From an uncultured bacterium (GTDB taxonomy: Bacteria > Patescibacteriota > Saccharimonadia > Saccharimonadales > Saccharimonadaceae): a DNA stretch of 64,000 nucleotides. The notes under the pieces were generated by a model. That model worked only from the letters and a program-made list of their open reading frames with translations, did no database searches and had not been told where the DNA came from. The stretch's first letter is position 1; every line of letters begins with the position of its first letter. This document shows, one piece after another, positions 1 through 8,562 of this stretch. The stretch lies in contig CALHIM010000011.1 in the NCBI GenBank assembly GCA_938030735.1, forward strand, positions 186,001 to 250,000, read 5' to 3'. Made by a program: the position numbers and the translations under genes.

Positions 1-1
1 T

Positions 2-238
2 GCTAAGCTTTTGGCTGAAGATGGTGCGCTCTACTTTAAAACGGATGCTAAGAACCTTTTCGAATGGAGTTTGGAGCAGCTTGTGACAGAAGGTTGGAAA
101 ATTGAACGGCTTAGTTTTGATTTACATGAAAGCAACTTGAACGAAAATTACAAAGTGATGACAACTTATGAGAAACGTTTTACGGCAGAAGGGCTAAAAA
201 TTAACTTCGTAAAGGCCGTACCACCGGAAAATATATGA
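2..238 (+). CDS. trmB: tRNA (guanine-N7)-methyltransferase, C-terminal part
   Basis: This is the 3' end of a gene that begins before the window, so only about 78 residues are visible. The fragment carries the family's C-terminal pattern: GALYFKTD followed by the DLH and ENYKVMTTYEKRF segments, the part of TrmB that closes the SAM and tRNA binding face. TrmB makes m7G46 in the variable loop of tRNAs in the cytoplasm. The reading frame is open to the left edge and stops with TGA. It lies 25 nt before uvrA in the same direction. The assignment rests on the C-terminal pattern alone because the SAM-binding motifs lie outside the window. Confidence 0.85.
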   Translation, partial: AKLLAEDGALYFKTDAKNLFEWSLEQLVTEGWKIERLSFDLHESNLNENYKVMTTYEKRFTAEGLKINFVKAVPPENI

Positions 239-263
239 ATAAATAAATTTTGAAAGAGGTGAA

Positions 264-3074
264 ATGGCTGATTTTTTAGAAATTAAAGGTGCACGTGAAC
301 ATAATTTAAAAAATGTAGATTTAAAAATTCCGCGTGACAAATTAGTGGTGATAACGGGGCTTTCTGGTAGTGGAAAGTCAAGTTTAGCATTTGATACAAT
401 TTATGCAGAAGGCCAGCGTCGTTATATGGAGAGCCTTAATTCTTATGCGCGACAATTTTTAGGCACAATGGACAAGCCAGATGTAGATCAAATTACGGGG
501 CTCAGCCCGGCGATTTCAATTGATCAAAAATCTACCAGTCGCAATCCACGCTCGACTGTGGCAACCGTAACGGAAATTTATGATTATCTACGTCTTCTTT
601 TTGCACGAATCGGTACACCACATTGTCCAATTTGTGGCCGAGATGTGGTTCGGCGTACACCGCAAAGTATTGTTGATAGCATCATGAATCTTGAAGAAGG
701 TTCACGGTTGATATTGCTTGCGCCAATCGCAAAAGCTAAAAAAGGTGAATTTGCGCATATCCCTGAAGAATTTTCGAAAAAAGGTTTTGCCCGCGCGAGG
801 GTAGATGGAGTGATTTATGCTTTAGATGAATTCCCTGAACTTGAAAAAAATATTAAGCATAATATTGAAATTGTAGTTGACCGTTTGGTGCTTTCGAAAG
901 AGATGCGAACACGTTTAGCTCAAAGTGTTGAACAAGCGCTTGAAATGACTAGCGGAATTTTAGAGATTTTGAATGATGAAACTGGCGAGGTGAAGATTTT
1001 TTCTCAACGCTATGCTTGTGAGCTTCACCCAGATGAGCATATTCCAGAACTGGAACCGCGATTATTTTCATTCAACGCGCCACAAGGAGCTTGCGAAACT
1101 TGTTCGGGGCTTGGAACACGAATGGAGATTGACCCAGAATTAGTGCTTTCACCAAATTTGACAATTTCTGAAGGTGCGATTCGTCCGTATAATCGTGTGA
1201 TGGAAAAGGGATATCGAATTAAATTGCTTGAGGAAGTTGCAAAACACCATGGATTTTCAACAAAAGTCCCAACCAAGAAGCTTTCAAAAGAAGCGATTGA
1301 TATTATTTTGTACGGTACAAAAACAGATGAAAAATATCCGATCGAAATGAATGGCCGTGTTTATAACATGAATTTTGAAGGCGTAATTCCAAATCTCGAA
1401 CGCCGTCATCGCGATACGGGTAGTGAATTCCAGCGTAAAGATATCGAAAGATTTATGCGTGTTCGAAAATGTCAAACTTGTGGTGGAAAGCGCTTGAAGC
1501 CGGTTGTTCTTGCTGTGACGGTAGCCGGTTTGAATATTGTAGAAATTTGTGATCTTGCGATTGATGAAGCTGTTGAACTTTTCAAAAATTTAGAACTAAA
1601 TGAGCAACAAAAGTTTATTTCAACTCAAATCCTAAAAGAAATTTCTTCGAGATTGGGCTTTATGAATAATGTTGGCTTGAATTATTTGGAGCTTTCGCGC
1701 GCAGCAAATACTTTGAGCGGTGGTGAGGCGCAGCGTATTCGCTTAGCTACGCAGATCGGTTCTGGTCTTCAAGGTGTGCTTTATGTTTTAGATGAGCCTT
1801 CAATTGGTCTTCACCAACGAGATAATGATAAATTGATTGCTACGCTAAAAAACCTTCGTGATCTGCATAACACTGTTTTAGTAGTGGAACACGATGAGGA
1901 CACGATTCGAGCAGCAGATTGGCTTGTTGATGTTGGCCCTGGTGCTGGTGTGAATGGCGGAATGATTGTGGCTTCTGGCACGCCTGAGGAGGTTTCGAAA
2001 AATCCTAAATCTTTAACAGGGCAATTTTTAAGCGGAAAAGATAAAATCCAAACACCAAAAAAGCGCCGAAAAATTCAGAAAAATGAAAAATTGGTGATTA
2101 AAAATGCACGAGAGAATAATCTGAAAAATATTGACGTTGAGATTCCGCTAGGTGTAATGACGGTAGTTTCTGGAGTTTCGGGCAGTGGAAAATCAACCCT
2201 AGTGAATGAAATTTTAAGTAAAGAATTATTAGCGCGCAAGCACCGCGCGCAAGAAGTTCCTGGTGCGCATGATGAAATTTTAGGTTTGGAAAAACTCGAT
2301 AAAGCAATTGTAATTGATCAGAGCGCAATTGGTCGCACGCCGCGTTCGAATCCCGCAACTTATACTGGTGTCTTCACACAGATTCGTGAGCTTTTTGCTG
2401 GCACGCCAGAAGCGAATATCCGTGGTTATAAAGCTGGTCGATTTAGCTTTAATGTTAAAGGTGGGCGCTGTGAAAACTGTCAAGGCGATGGCGTAATTAA
2501 AATTGAAATGCATTTTTTGCCAGATGTTTATGTGGAGTGTGATGTCTGTCATGGCAAGCGATATAATCGTGAAGCCTTGGAGATACTTTACAAAGGTAAA
2601 ACAATCTCAGATGTTTTGGAAATGACAATTGATGAAGCAACCGAATTTTTCGAAAATATTCCTGCAATTCATCGAAAATTAAAAACGATTCAAGAAGTTG
2701 GCTTAGGTTATATTAAACTTGGGCAACCTGCAACAACTTTTTCAGGTGGAGAGGCGCAACGAATTAAGCTCGCAACTGAGCTTGCTCGTGCTTCAACCGG
2801 TAAAACAATGTATATCCTGGATGAGCCTACAACTGGTTTGCATAATGCAGATGTTAAAAGATTGCTTTCAATTTTGAACCGTTTAGTTGACGCTGGAAAT
2901 TCAATGGTAATAATTGAACATAATTTAGATATTGTTAAAAGTGCTGACTGGCTAATTGATATGGGTCCAGAAGGTGGGGCTGGCGGAGGAACTGTTGTGG
3001 CGACTGGAACTCCAGAACAGGTTTCGAAAGTTGAAAAAAGCTGGACGGGAAAATACCTTAAAAATATCCTTTAG
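264..3074 (+). CDS. uvrA: Excinuclease ABC subunit A
   Basis: UvrA is the damage-sensing ATPase dimer of nucleotide excision repair, which loads UvrB onto lesions. At 936 residues it has full family length. Two ABC modules are visible: Walker A at about residues 32-40 (GLSGSGKSS) and again near 637-645 (GVSGSGKST), with LSGGEAQR-type signatures near 484 and 825. Zinc-ligand cysteines are present at CPICG (about 122) and in the CENC...CDVC module (about 736-762). An AAAGAGGTG ribosome site precedes the ATG. It follows trmB by 25 nt and may be cotranscribed with it. UvrC is encoded elsewhere in the window (14968); uvrB is not in the window. Confidence 0.98.
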   Translation: MADFLEIKGAREHNLKNVDLKIPRDKLVVITGLSGSGKSSLAFDTIYAEGQRRYMESLNSYARQFLGTMDKPDVDQITGLSPAISIDQKSTSRNPRSTVATVTEIYDYLRLLFARIGTPHCPICGRDVVRRTPQSIVDSIMNLEEGSRLILLAPIAKAKKGEFAHIPEEFSKKGFARARVDGVIYALDEFPELEKNIKHNIEIVVDRLVLSKEMRTRLAQSVEQALEMTSGILEILNDETGEVKIFSQRYACELHPDEHIPELEPRLFSFNAPQGACETCSGLGTRMEIDPELVLSPNLTISEGAIRPYNRVMEKGYRIKLLEEVAKHHGFSTKVPTKKLSKEAIDIILYGTKTDEKYPIEMNGRVYNMNFEGVIPNLERRHRDTGSEFQRKDIERFMRVRKCQTCGGKRLKPVVLAVTVAGLNIVEICDLAIDEAVELFKNLELNEQQKFISTQILKEISSRLGFMNNVGLNYLELSRAANTLSGGEAQRIRLATQIGSGLQGVLYVLDEPSIGLHQRDNDKLIATLKNLRDLHNTVLVVEHDEDTIRAADWLVDVGPGAGVNGGMIVASGTPEEVSKNPKSLTGQFLSGKDKIQTPKKRRKIQKNEKLVIKNARENNLKNIDVEIPLGVMTVVSGVSGSGKSTLVNEILSKELLARKHRAQEVPGAHDEILGLEKLDKAIVIDQSAIGRTPRSNPATYTGVFTQIRELFAGTPEANIRGYKAGRFSFNVKGGRCENCQGDGVIKIEMHFLPDVYVECDVCHGKRYNREALEILYKGKTISDVLEMTIDEATEFFENIPAIHRKLKTIQEVGLGYIKLGQPATTFSGGEAQRIKLATELARASTGKTMYILDEPTTGLHNADVKRLLSILNRLVDAGNSMVIIEHNLDIVKSADWLIDMGPEGGAGGGTVVATGTPEQVSKVEKSWTGKYLKNIL

Positions 3075-3080
3075 AATAAA

Positions 3081-3110
3081 TTGTTCTAATTTTTTAAAAA
3101 ATAGTATAAT
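3081..3110 (+). promoter_or_regulatory. Probable promoter of galE
   Basis: TTGTTC at 3081-3086 and TATAAT at 3105-3110 are 18 nt apart, in the 78 nt gap between uvrA and galE. The start of galE is about 40 nt further on and has its own AAAGGA ribosome site, so this unit is not leaderless. Confidence 0.55.
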
Positions 3111-3152
3111 ATACAATATAAAGTGCTTAATTTTATATTATGAAAGGAAAAA

Positions 3153-4166
3153 ATGGCGATTTTAGTAACTGGTGGTGCAGGATTTATCGGTGCCCACACT
3201 TCAATTGAACTTCTTGAAAATAATGAAGAAGCTATAATTATTGATAATTTTCTAAATTCGAAACCTAAAGCTTTAGAGCGAATTCGTAAAATTTCGGGCA
3301 AGGATTTTAAGTTTTATGAAGTTGATATTTTAAATAAAGATGAGCTTCGAAAAATTTTTCAAGAAAATAATATTGAGCAAGTGATACATTTTGCAGGCTT
3401 AAAAGCAGTTGGCGAAAGTGTTGAAAAACCACTTGAATATTATAAAAATAATATTCAAGGAACGATTTCTCTTTTGGAAATTATGCGAGAGTTTAACGTT
3501 TATGATATTGTTTTTTCTTCGAGCGCAACAGTTTATGGCGATAAAAATCCAGTTCCTTATCGAGAAGAAATGCCTTGCGAAACAGCAACGAATCCTTATG
3601 GATACACTAAAGTTGTGATTGAACATATTTTGAAAGATCTAGCGAAGGCTGATGCGCGCTGGTCGATTACAATTTTGCGATATTTCAACCCAATTGGTGC
3701 GCATGAAAGCGGTTTAATTGGTGAAGATCCACAAGGAATTCCAAACAATTTGATGCCGTATATTTCTCAAGTTGCTATTGGAAAACGAGAAAAACTTTCA
3801 ATTTTTGGCGATGATTACGAAACTCCTGATGGCACAGGAGTACGTGACTATATTCATGTCGTAGATTTAGCTAAGGGTCATTTGAAAGCATTAGAGAATA
3901 ACCGCAAGAATGGTGGCGTTAAAATTTATAATCTCGGTTCAGGCTTGGGAATAAGCGTTTTGGAGCTAGTTCGTGCTTTCGAAAAAGCCTCTGGTAAAAA
4001 GATTCCTTTCGAAATAACTCCGCGCCGTGCAGGTGATATTGCATTTTGTTATGCTGATGTTGCTAAGGCTGAAAAAGAACTTGGTTGGAAAACTGAAAAA
4101 ACAATTGAAGAAATGTGCCGAGATTCGTGGAATTGGCAAAGTAAAAATCCGAATGGATTAATCTAA
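3153..4166 (+). CDS. galE: UDP-glucose 4-epimerase
   Basis: GalE interconverts UDP-glucose and UDP-galactose with bound NAD and supplies sugar nucleotides for surface glycans. It is an extended short-chain dehydrogenase of 337 residues, normal for the family. The NAD-binding GGAGFIG lies at residues 7-13, the catalytic Tyr-x3-Lys in PYGYTK at about 147-152, and the SSSATVYG strand with the active-site serine precedes it. The ATG follows GAAAGGAAAAA. It stands alone between a promoter and a strong terminator. Other sugar-nucleotide epimerases share this fold, so the exact sugar is inferred from overall similarity. Confidence 0.93.
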   Translation: MAILVTGGAGFIGAHTSIELLENNEEAIIIDNFLNSKPKALERIRKISGKDFKFYEVDILNKDELRKIFQENNIEQVIHFAGLKAVGESVEKPLEYYKNNIQGTISLLEIMREFNVYDIVFSSSATVYGDKNPVPYREEMPCETATNPYGYTKVVIEHILKDLAKADARWSITILRYFNPIGAHESGLIGEDPQGIPNNLMPYISQVAIGKREKLSIFGDDYETPDGTGVRDYIHVVDLAKGHLKALENNRKNGGVKIYNLGSGLGISVLELVRAFEKASGKKIPFEITPRRAGDIAFCYADVAKAEKELGWKTEKTIEEMCRDSWNWQSKNPNGLI

Positions 4167-4173
4167 GAATATT

Positions 4174-4210
4174 AAAAAAGTTTGTTTTCGAACAGACTTT
4201 TTTATTTTTT
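4174..4210 (+). terminator. Rho-independent terminator after galE
   Basis: AAAAAGT-TGTT pairs with AACA-ACTTTTTT around a TTCG loop and is followed by a T-rich run, directly after the galE stop codon. Confidence 0.8.
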
Positions 4211-4221
4211 TAAAAAAGTAC

Positions 4222-4248
4222 TTGACTTTTTAAGCTACCTTGTATAAC
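4222..4248 (+). promoter_or_regulatory. Promoter of the PadR-PspC-ABC operon
   Basis: TTGACT at 4222-4227 and TATAAC at 4243-4248 stand 15 nt apart, a short spacer. The box ends 8 nt before the padR-like start codon with no ribosome site in between, so the transcript is probably leaderless. PadR proteins usually repress their own operon, so an operator is expected to overlap this site (inference). Confidence 0.55.
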
Positions 4249-4256
4249 ATAGAAGT

Positions 4257-4598
4257 ATGAAGGAACAAGAAAGTATTGAAAAATATGCTTCACAAATTTC
4301 AACCCAGATGCGAAAAGGTTTTATGGCGTTTTGCGTGCTAAAAGTTTGTGCAAAAAAGCCAGTTTACACCAGCGACATCATTAAGGAATTGCGTGAAGCT
4401 AAAATGGTTGTGGTCGAAGGCACAATTTATCCGTTGCTATCAAGACTACAAAAAGATGGATTATTAAGCCATGAATGGCAAGAAAGTGAGCAAGGTCCGC
4501 CTAGAAAATATTACTCAATAACTGAATTTGGCGCTAGTGTTTGTGAAAAGGTTAGCGAAGAAATCAGCAAATTAAATAAAACAATCAGCAAACTTTAA
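4257..4598 (+). CDS. PadR-family transcriptional regulator
   Basis: A 113-residue winged-helix protein of the PadR family. The recognition region reads GTIYPLLSRLQKDGLL, followed by the wing segment GPPRKYYSITEFG, both characteristic. PadR proteins are dimeric repressors that respond to small molecules or envelope stress, and in many Gram-positive bacteria they stand upstream of PspC or ABC exporter genes, as here. The gene is the first of a four-gene unit with 8-13 nt gaps or overlap. The start lies 8 nt after a TATAAC box without a ribosome site. The effector is unknown. Confidence 0.92.
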   Translation: MKEQESIEKYASQISTQMRKGFMAFCVLKVCAKKPVYTSDIIKELREAKMVVVEGTIYPLLSRLQKDGLLSHEWQESEQGPPRKYYSITEFGASVCEKVSEEISKLNKTISKL

Positions 4599-4606
4599 GG
4601 AGAAAT

Positions 4607-6187
4607 ATGAAAGAAATTACAAGAATTCATTTGGCGAAAATTCCTTACGAAATTGAAATTTATGCCAAAAAGAGGCTTGAAAAATATCTAAAAGATTTAA
4701 AAATCTACTCTGGCGATGAAGATATTTTCGAAGATGTGGAAATTCGAATTACTGAAATTCTAGCAGAACTTGGCGTAAAAGAAGGCGGAGTAATCACTGA
4801 AAAAGAAATTTCAAAAATTGAGGCTCAAATTGGCTCGCCAGAAGTGTTTCAAGATTTGAATTTTGAAAGTGAAAATGAAGAAATTCGCATTCCGAAAACT
4901 TCAAAAAAGCTATTTCGAGACGAACAAAATGGAATGATTTCAGGTGTGGCAGCAGGATTAGCACAATATTTGAGAATTGATACGGTTTGGGTTAGATTAG
5001 CTTTAGTGGCTATGTTTTTTGTGAGTTTTGGTACAATTGTTCCAATTTATATTTTATCGATTCTTATAATTCCAGCGGCAAAAAATGCTAATGATATTTT
5101 GCGACTTCGTGGTGAAGTTATTACAGCAAGTGCAATTCGAGAAGTTAACGAAGAATATGATTTCGAGAAAAATGCAGCTCGAAATATGAAAATTGCTCGA
5201 ATTTTTGGGATAATTTTTGGAATTTTTACAGTTTTTGCTTTTCTTGGTGGAATCCTAGCGATGTTTTTTGGAAACTGGGCATTAATGCAAATTGGCGAAA
5301 TGGCTAATTTTGCCAACGCAAAGAGTGCTGCAACTGGTATAGTAATTTCAGCAAATATAATGGGAATTTCTTATTTGATTTTTACGGCTTTTATTGCAAA
5401 AATGCTGTTTAAATTGAAAGCTTCGAAAATTGATATTATAGCAATTATTGTTTCGGTGGTAGTTGCTTTAGGTGGAATTTTGGGATCGATTTCTTTTACA
5501 TCAATTTTACGCGATAAAGCTAATGAAAAGGTTTCGAAAAGTTTAGTCTCTGAACAAATTAAAATTAATTCTGAAAAAATGGAAAGTGTTAAAAAACTGA
5601 AAGTTGATTCTTCAGTTTCTGTGTTCTATCACATTTCAGATGAGCGAAAAATTGAATTTACGCATATGAATTTTCGAAAACATAATTTGAAAGTTGATTT
5701 TGAAGGAGAAACTTTGAAATTGAGTTTAAATAATGTTCCGCAAAATCTATATTTTGGTGGATTAGGCTATGAAGAAATTCATATTTATGGCCCAGAACTA
5801 AATGAAATTGATGTAACTTCAAATTCAAATGTAAATTATTTTGCGAAAGATGCCGAGAATATGAAAGTAAAAATGAATGGCGGTTCAGTTTATTTTGAAA
5901 ATTCAGCCAAAATTACAAATTTAGAGATTTCGAAAGGTGAATATGGCGTGTTTTCAGGAAAACACATTGATGTTTTGAACTTAACATTAAATTCAAATAG
6001 CGGAAGTGTTGAGCTAAATAATATTGAAAATGCAAATGTTAAAACTAAAAATTGTAGTTTTAATAGTCCAAAAGTTACTCGTTTGAAAGCTCGTGCAAAA
6101 AATGTAAAAGTGAATGATTATGATTTTAACGAGAACACTAAAGGCCAATGCTTTTATCTTGAAAGTTTAGATAGGGATGAATTTTAA
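4607..6187 (+). CDS. PspC-domain membrane protein with N-terminal HAAS-like and C-terminal beta-repeat regions
   Basis: A 526-residue protein in three parts. Residues 1-95 are helical and resemble the HAAS/DUF1700 region often encoded beside PadR genes. Residues about 98-160 form a PspC domain (KKLFRDEQNGMISGVAAGLAQYL then a hydrophobic helix). Further membrane segments lie at about 198-220, 245-268 and 280-300. From about 315 to the end the chain is soluble with short repeating strands (repeated NxN/SGxV patterns) like the DUF4097/adhesin-type beta helix. PspC proteins act in envelope-stress sensing. The gene follows padR by 8 nt with AAGGAG upstream. Its function here is inferred from domains and neighbours only. 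Confidence 0.8.
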   Translation: MKEITRIHLAKIPYEIEIYAKKRLEKYLKDLKIYSGDEDIFEDVEIRITEILAELGVKEGGVITEKEISKIEAQIGSPEVFQDLNFESENEEIRIPKTSKKLFRDEQNGMISGVAAGLAQYLRIDTVWVRLALVAMFFVSFGTIVPIYILSILIIPAAKNANDILRLRGEVITASAIREVNEEYDFEKNAARNMKIARIFGIIFGIFTVFAFLGGILAMFFGNWALMQIGEMANFANAKSAATGIVISANIMGISYLIFTAFIAKMLFKLKASKIDIIAIIVSVVVALGGILGSISFTSILRDKANEKVSKSLVSEQIKINSEKMESVKKLKVDSSVSVFYHISDERKIEFTHMNFRKHNLKVDFEGETLKLSLNNVPQNLYFGGLGYEEIHIYGPELNEIDVTSNSNVNYFAKDAENMKVKMNGGSVYFENSAKITNLEISKGEYGVFSGKHIDVLNLTLNSNSGSVELNNIENANVKTKNCSFNSPKVTRLKARAKNVKVNDYDFNENTKGQCFYLESLDRDEF

Positions 6188-6200
6188 TTAAAGGAGGAAT

Positions 6201-6887
6201 ATGATTGAAGTTCGAAATATTTCAAAAATTTATGGCAAAAAGAAGAATCGTTTTCAAGCATTAAAAGATGTAAGTTTCAAGATTGAAAATGGTTCAAGCG
6301 TGGCGATTATTGGGAAATCGGGAAGTGGAAAATCAACACTGATTCATGCAATGAGTGGTCTAGACGCTCCAGAAAAAGGCGAAGTTTTAATGGATGGAGT
6401 AAATATTTTATCAATGAATCAAAAGAAGATTGATAAATTTCGTTCGAAAAAAATGGGATTTATTTTTCAAAGCTTTTTTGTGCAGGGAAATGAAACTTGT
6501 TTCGAAAATGTGAGTTTGCCACTTGAAATTGCTGAAGAGCCAATTTTTCGAAGGAAAGAAATTGTAGAAGACGCCCTAAAAGCGGTTGGTTTGAAAGATA
6601 AAATTAAAACACCAGCTCGTGACCTTTCGGGTGGGCAAAAACAGCGCCTTGCGATTGCGCGAGCAATTGTAAACTCGCCAGAAATAATTTTTGCAGATGA
6701 ACCAACGGGAAATTTGGACTCTGCAACTAGTGAAAAAATTGAAAAATTACTTTTTGAATATAATAAAAAGTCTGGTGCAACGCTATTTATTATTACTCAT
6801 GATGAAGAATTGGCAGAAAAATGTGATATTCGGATTCGAATAAAAGATGGTGAAATAGAGCATATTGAAGGAGTTAAAAATGCGTAG
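6201..6887 (+). CDS. ABC transporter ATP-binding protein (MacB/LolD type)
   Basis: A 228-residue ATPase that would power the FtsX-like permease encoded next. Walker A is at about residues 38-46 (GKSGSGKST), the signature LSGGQKQR near 142, and Walker B with DEPTGN near 160. DEPTGNLDS is typical of the MacB/LolD/SalX class, which drives mechanotransmission or peptide and lipid export rather than import. AAAGGAGG precedes the ATG. Its last 8 bases overlap the permease gene, so the two are translationally coupled. The substrate cannot be read from the sequence; antimicrobial peptides or envelope components are usual. Confidence 0.93.
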   Translation: MIEVRNISKIYGKKKNRFQALKDVSFKIENGSSVAIIGKSGSGKSTLIHAMSGLDAPEKGEVLMDGVNILSMNQKKIDKFRSKKMGFIFQSFFVQGNETCFENVSLPLEIAEEPIFRRKEIVEDALKAVGLKDKIKTPARDLSGGQKQRLAIARAIVNSPEIIFADEPTGNLDSATSEKIEKLLFEYNKKSGATLFIITHDEELAEKCDIRIRIKDGEIEHIEGVKNA

Positions 6888-8184
6888 AGTTGATATTATT
6901 AAGCGAGCTGGAAAAAATATTCGTTTAGCAAAAGGGCGAACAATTTTGACAAGTTTGGCAATTGCGGTTGGTGCGACAACTGTTGCACTCGCAATTGCAG
7001 CCGGAAAAGGTGGTAATGCTTATGTTGAAAGTTTAGCTAATAAATTAGGTGATCAAAATGCTTTAACTATCTCACGATTAATTAAGAATAAAAAAGACCC
7101 TTATGCGCCGAATAAGGTTGAATCAACTCGTGAAGATGCTGCCAAGAAAAAAGCTGAAATTGACGCTGAGAGCCACTCATTTAAGAAAGAAGATTTAGAT
7201 AAAATTTTAAAAATTAAAGGTGTTCGAAATGTCTCTCCGGCAGTTCCTGTAAAAATCGAGACTGTCCAGTCTGAAAATGGTATAAGATATGACGGATATG
7301 TTGCCACTAAAAATGATGAACAAGATATGGGGATTTCAGCTGGAAAACTAAGCAAAAATAATCAAATTGATAATGGAAAAGTTATCGCACCAAAAGCTTA
7401 TGTTGAACCTTTTGGGGGTAAAAATCCTGCTGATATTGTGGGTAAAAAAGTAGTTTTCGAAATGAAAGATGCGGAAGGTAAAACTTTCAAAAAGACTTTT
7501 GAAATTCAAGCAGTTGATGCTGGAAAAACGGATACTAACTTTAACTATCACGGAAATTTCTGGATGAATAATAGTGATGGTTTGGAAATTGCGAAAAAGC
7601 AAAATTCTGGTGAAATGCGGTTTTATAGTGCGAGCGTAACAACCGACGGCACACGAAAAGTTGATGAAATTAAAAAGGAAATTACAGCATTAAACGGCGG
7701 TGAATTTTACCAAGTTTCCACTTTTGCAGATGATAAAGCAACGGTTCAAACAGCAATTAATGTTATGGCGGCGGGTCTTGCTGGATTTGGATTTTTGACA
7801 CTTCTTGCTTCAGCTTTTGGAATTATTAACACGCAATATATTTCAGTTTTAGAGCGAACTTCACAAATTGGTTTAATGAAATCGCTCGGAATGCGAAAGA
7901 GTGATGTTTCGAAACTTTTTAGATACGAAGCAGCGCTGATTGGCTTGTTTGGTGGAATCATTGGAATTGTTGTAGCGTATGGAATTACTTTCTTAAACCC
8001 TGTAATCAGTAGTGTCTTAAAACTGCAAAAAACTTCTGGCGTGGATACGAATTTACTTCAACCAGATTTATTCGCTTGGATTTTATTGGTAGTTGGTTTG
8101 ATGTTACTTTCGGTGATTTCTGGATTTTTACCAGCACGAAAGGCAGCAAAGATGAACCCAATTGAGGCTCTTCGAACTGAATAA
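6880..8184 (+). CDS. MacB/FtsX-type ABC permease
   Basis: A 434-residue permease with the MacB layout: one membrane helix near residues 15-37, a large extracytoplasmic domain to about 285, then three helices with the FtsX domain, including the ERTSQIGLMKSLGMRKSDV coupling segment, and the C-terminal PARKAAKMNPIEALR motif. I chose the ATG at 6880 because GAAGGAG stands 8 nt before it. An upstream TTG at 6865 in the same frame would add five residues and lies within that ribosome site. With the preceding ATPase it forms a complete half-size exporter, probably regulated with the PspC protein by PadR. Confidence 0.92.
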   Translation: MRRVDIIKRAGKNIRLAKGRTILTSLAIAVGATTVALAIAAGKGGNAYVESLANKLGDQNALTISRLIKNKKDPYAPNKVESTREDAAKKKAEIDAESHSFKKEDLDKILKIKGVRNVSPAVPVKIETVQSENGIRYDGYVATKNDEQDMGISAGKLSKNNQIDNGKVIAPKAYVEPFGGKNPADIVGKKVVFEMKDAEGKTFKKTFEIQAVDAGKTDTNFNYHGNFWMNNSDGLEIAKKQNSGEMRFYSASVTTDGTRKVDEIKKEITALNGGEFYQVSTFADDKATVQTAINVMAAGLAGFGFLTLLASAFGIINTQYISVLERTSQIGLMKSLGMRKSDVSKLFRYEAALIGLFGGIIGIVVAYGITFLNPVISSVLKLQKTSGVDTNLLQPDLFAWILLVVGLMLLSVISGFLPARKAAKMNPIEALRTE

Positions 8185-8192
8185 AGTTAATG

Positions 8193-8226
8193 AAATCGGC
8201 TCATTAAAAAAGTGAGCCGATTTTTC
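8193..8226 (+). terminator. Terminator of the PadR-PspC-ABC operon
   Basis: AAATCGGCTCA and TGAGCCGATTT form an 11-bp stem with a 9-nt loop followed by T residues, 8 nt after the permease stop. Confidence 0.92.
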
Positions 8227-8287
8227 TGAAAAAATAGAAAAAAAGTCTTGAAATTATTAAAAAACTCGTGTATAATAAGATTATTAT

Positions 8288-8362
8288 TCCGGCATAGCTC
8301 AGTGGTAGAGCGGTTGGCTGTTAACCAATAGGTCGCTGGTTCGAGCCCAGCTGCCGGAGCCA
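8288..8362 (+). tRNA. tRNA-Asn (GTT)
   Basis: The acceptor stem TCCGGCA/TGCCGGA is complete, the anticodon arm is GTTGG-CTGTTAA-CCAAT and CCA is encoded. The T arm is CTGG-TTCGAGC-CCAG. A TATAAT-like box lies just upstream (tgtataat near 8271). The gene's last bases GGAGCCAA recur at 10161-10168, beyond the atypical gene that follows. Confidence 0.97.
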
Positions 8363-8396
8363 AATTTGAGTTTTACGACAATTTGATAATGTGAGA

Positions 8397-8430
8397 AAAG
8401 GTTCTAACAGATTAAGATAGAGCCTTTTTT
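8397..8430 (+). terminator. Terminator after tRNA-Asn
   Basis: AGGTTCT pairs with AGAGCCT across a 14-nt loop and is followed by TTTTTT. Confidence 0.8.
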
Positions 8431-8490
8431 CTTTTTTATTTAACTCTATATTGCAAAAAATTTCCAATTGATATATTATAATAGAAAAAT

Positions 8491-8562
8491 ATGACTAGTC
8501 TGATAAAAACCGAAGAACTAGATAGGGTATATTATGAACTTAATATTTATAAGACATGGTGA
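8491..8562 (+). CDS. Possible 23-residue leaderless leader ORF
   Basis: TATAAT at 8477-8482 stands 8 nt before an ATG that opens a 23-codon frame ending in TGA at 8562. It overlaps the first 29 bases of the phosphatase-glycosyltransferase gene in another frame. The spacing is that of the leaderless genes elsewhere in the window, so this ORF, not the long gene, has the leaderless start. It could couple translation of the downstream gene, whose AGGG site lies inside it. The peptide shows no recognisable motif and may have no function of its own. Confidence 0.3.
   Translation: MTSLIKTEELDRVYYELNIYKTW

Noticed and set aside
6865..6879. TTG start for the ABC permease
   Set aside because: It lies in the AAGGAG site of the ATG at 6880 and would add only five residues.
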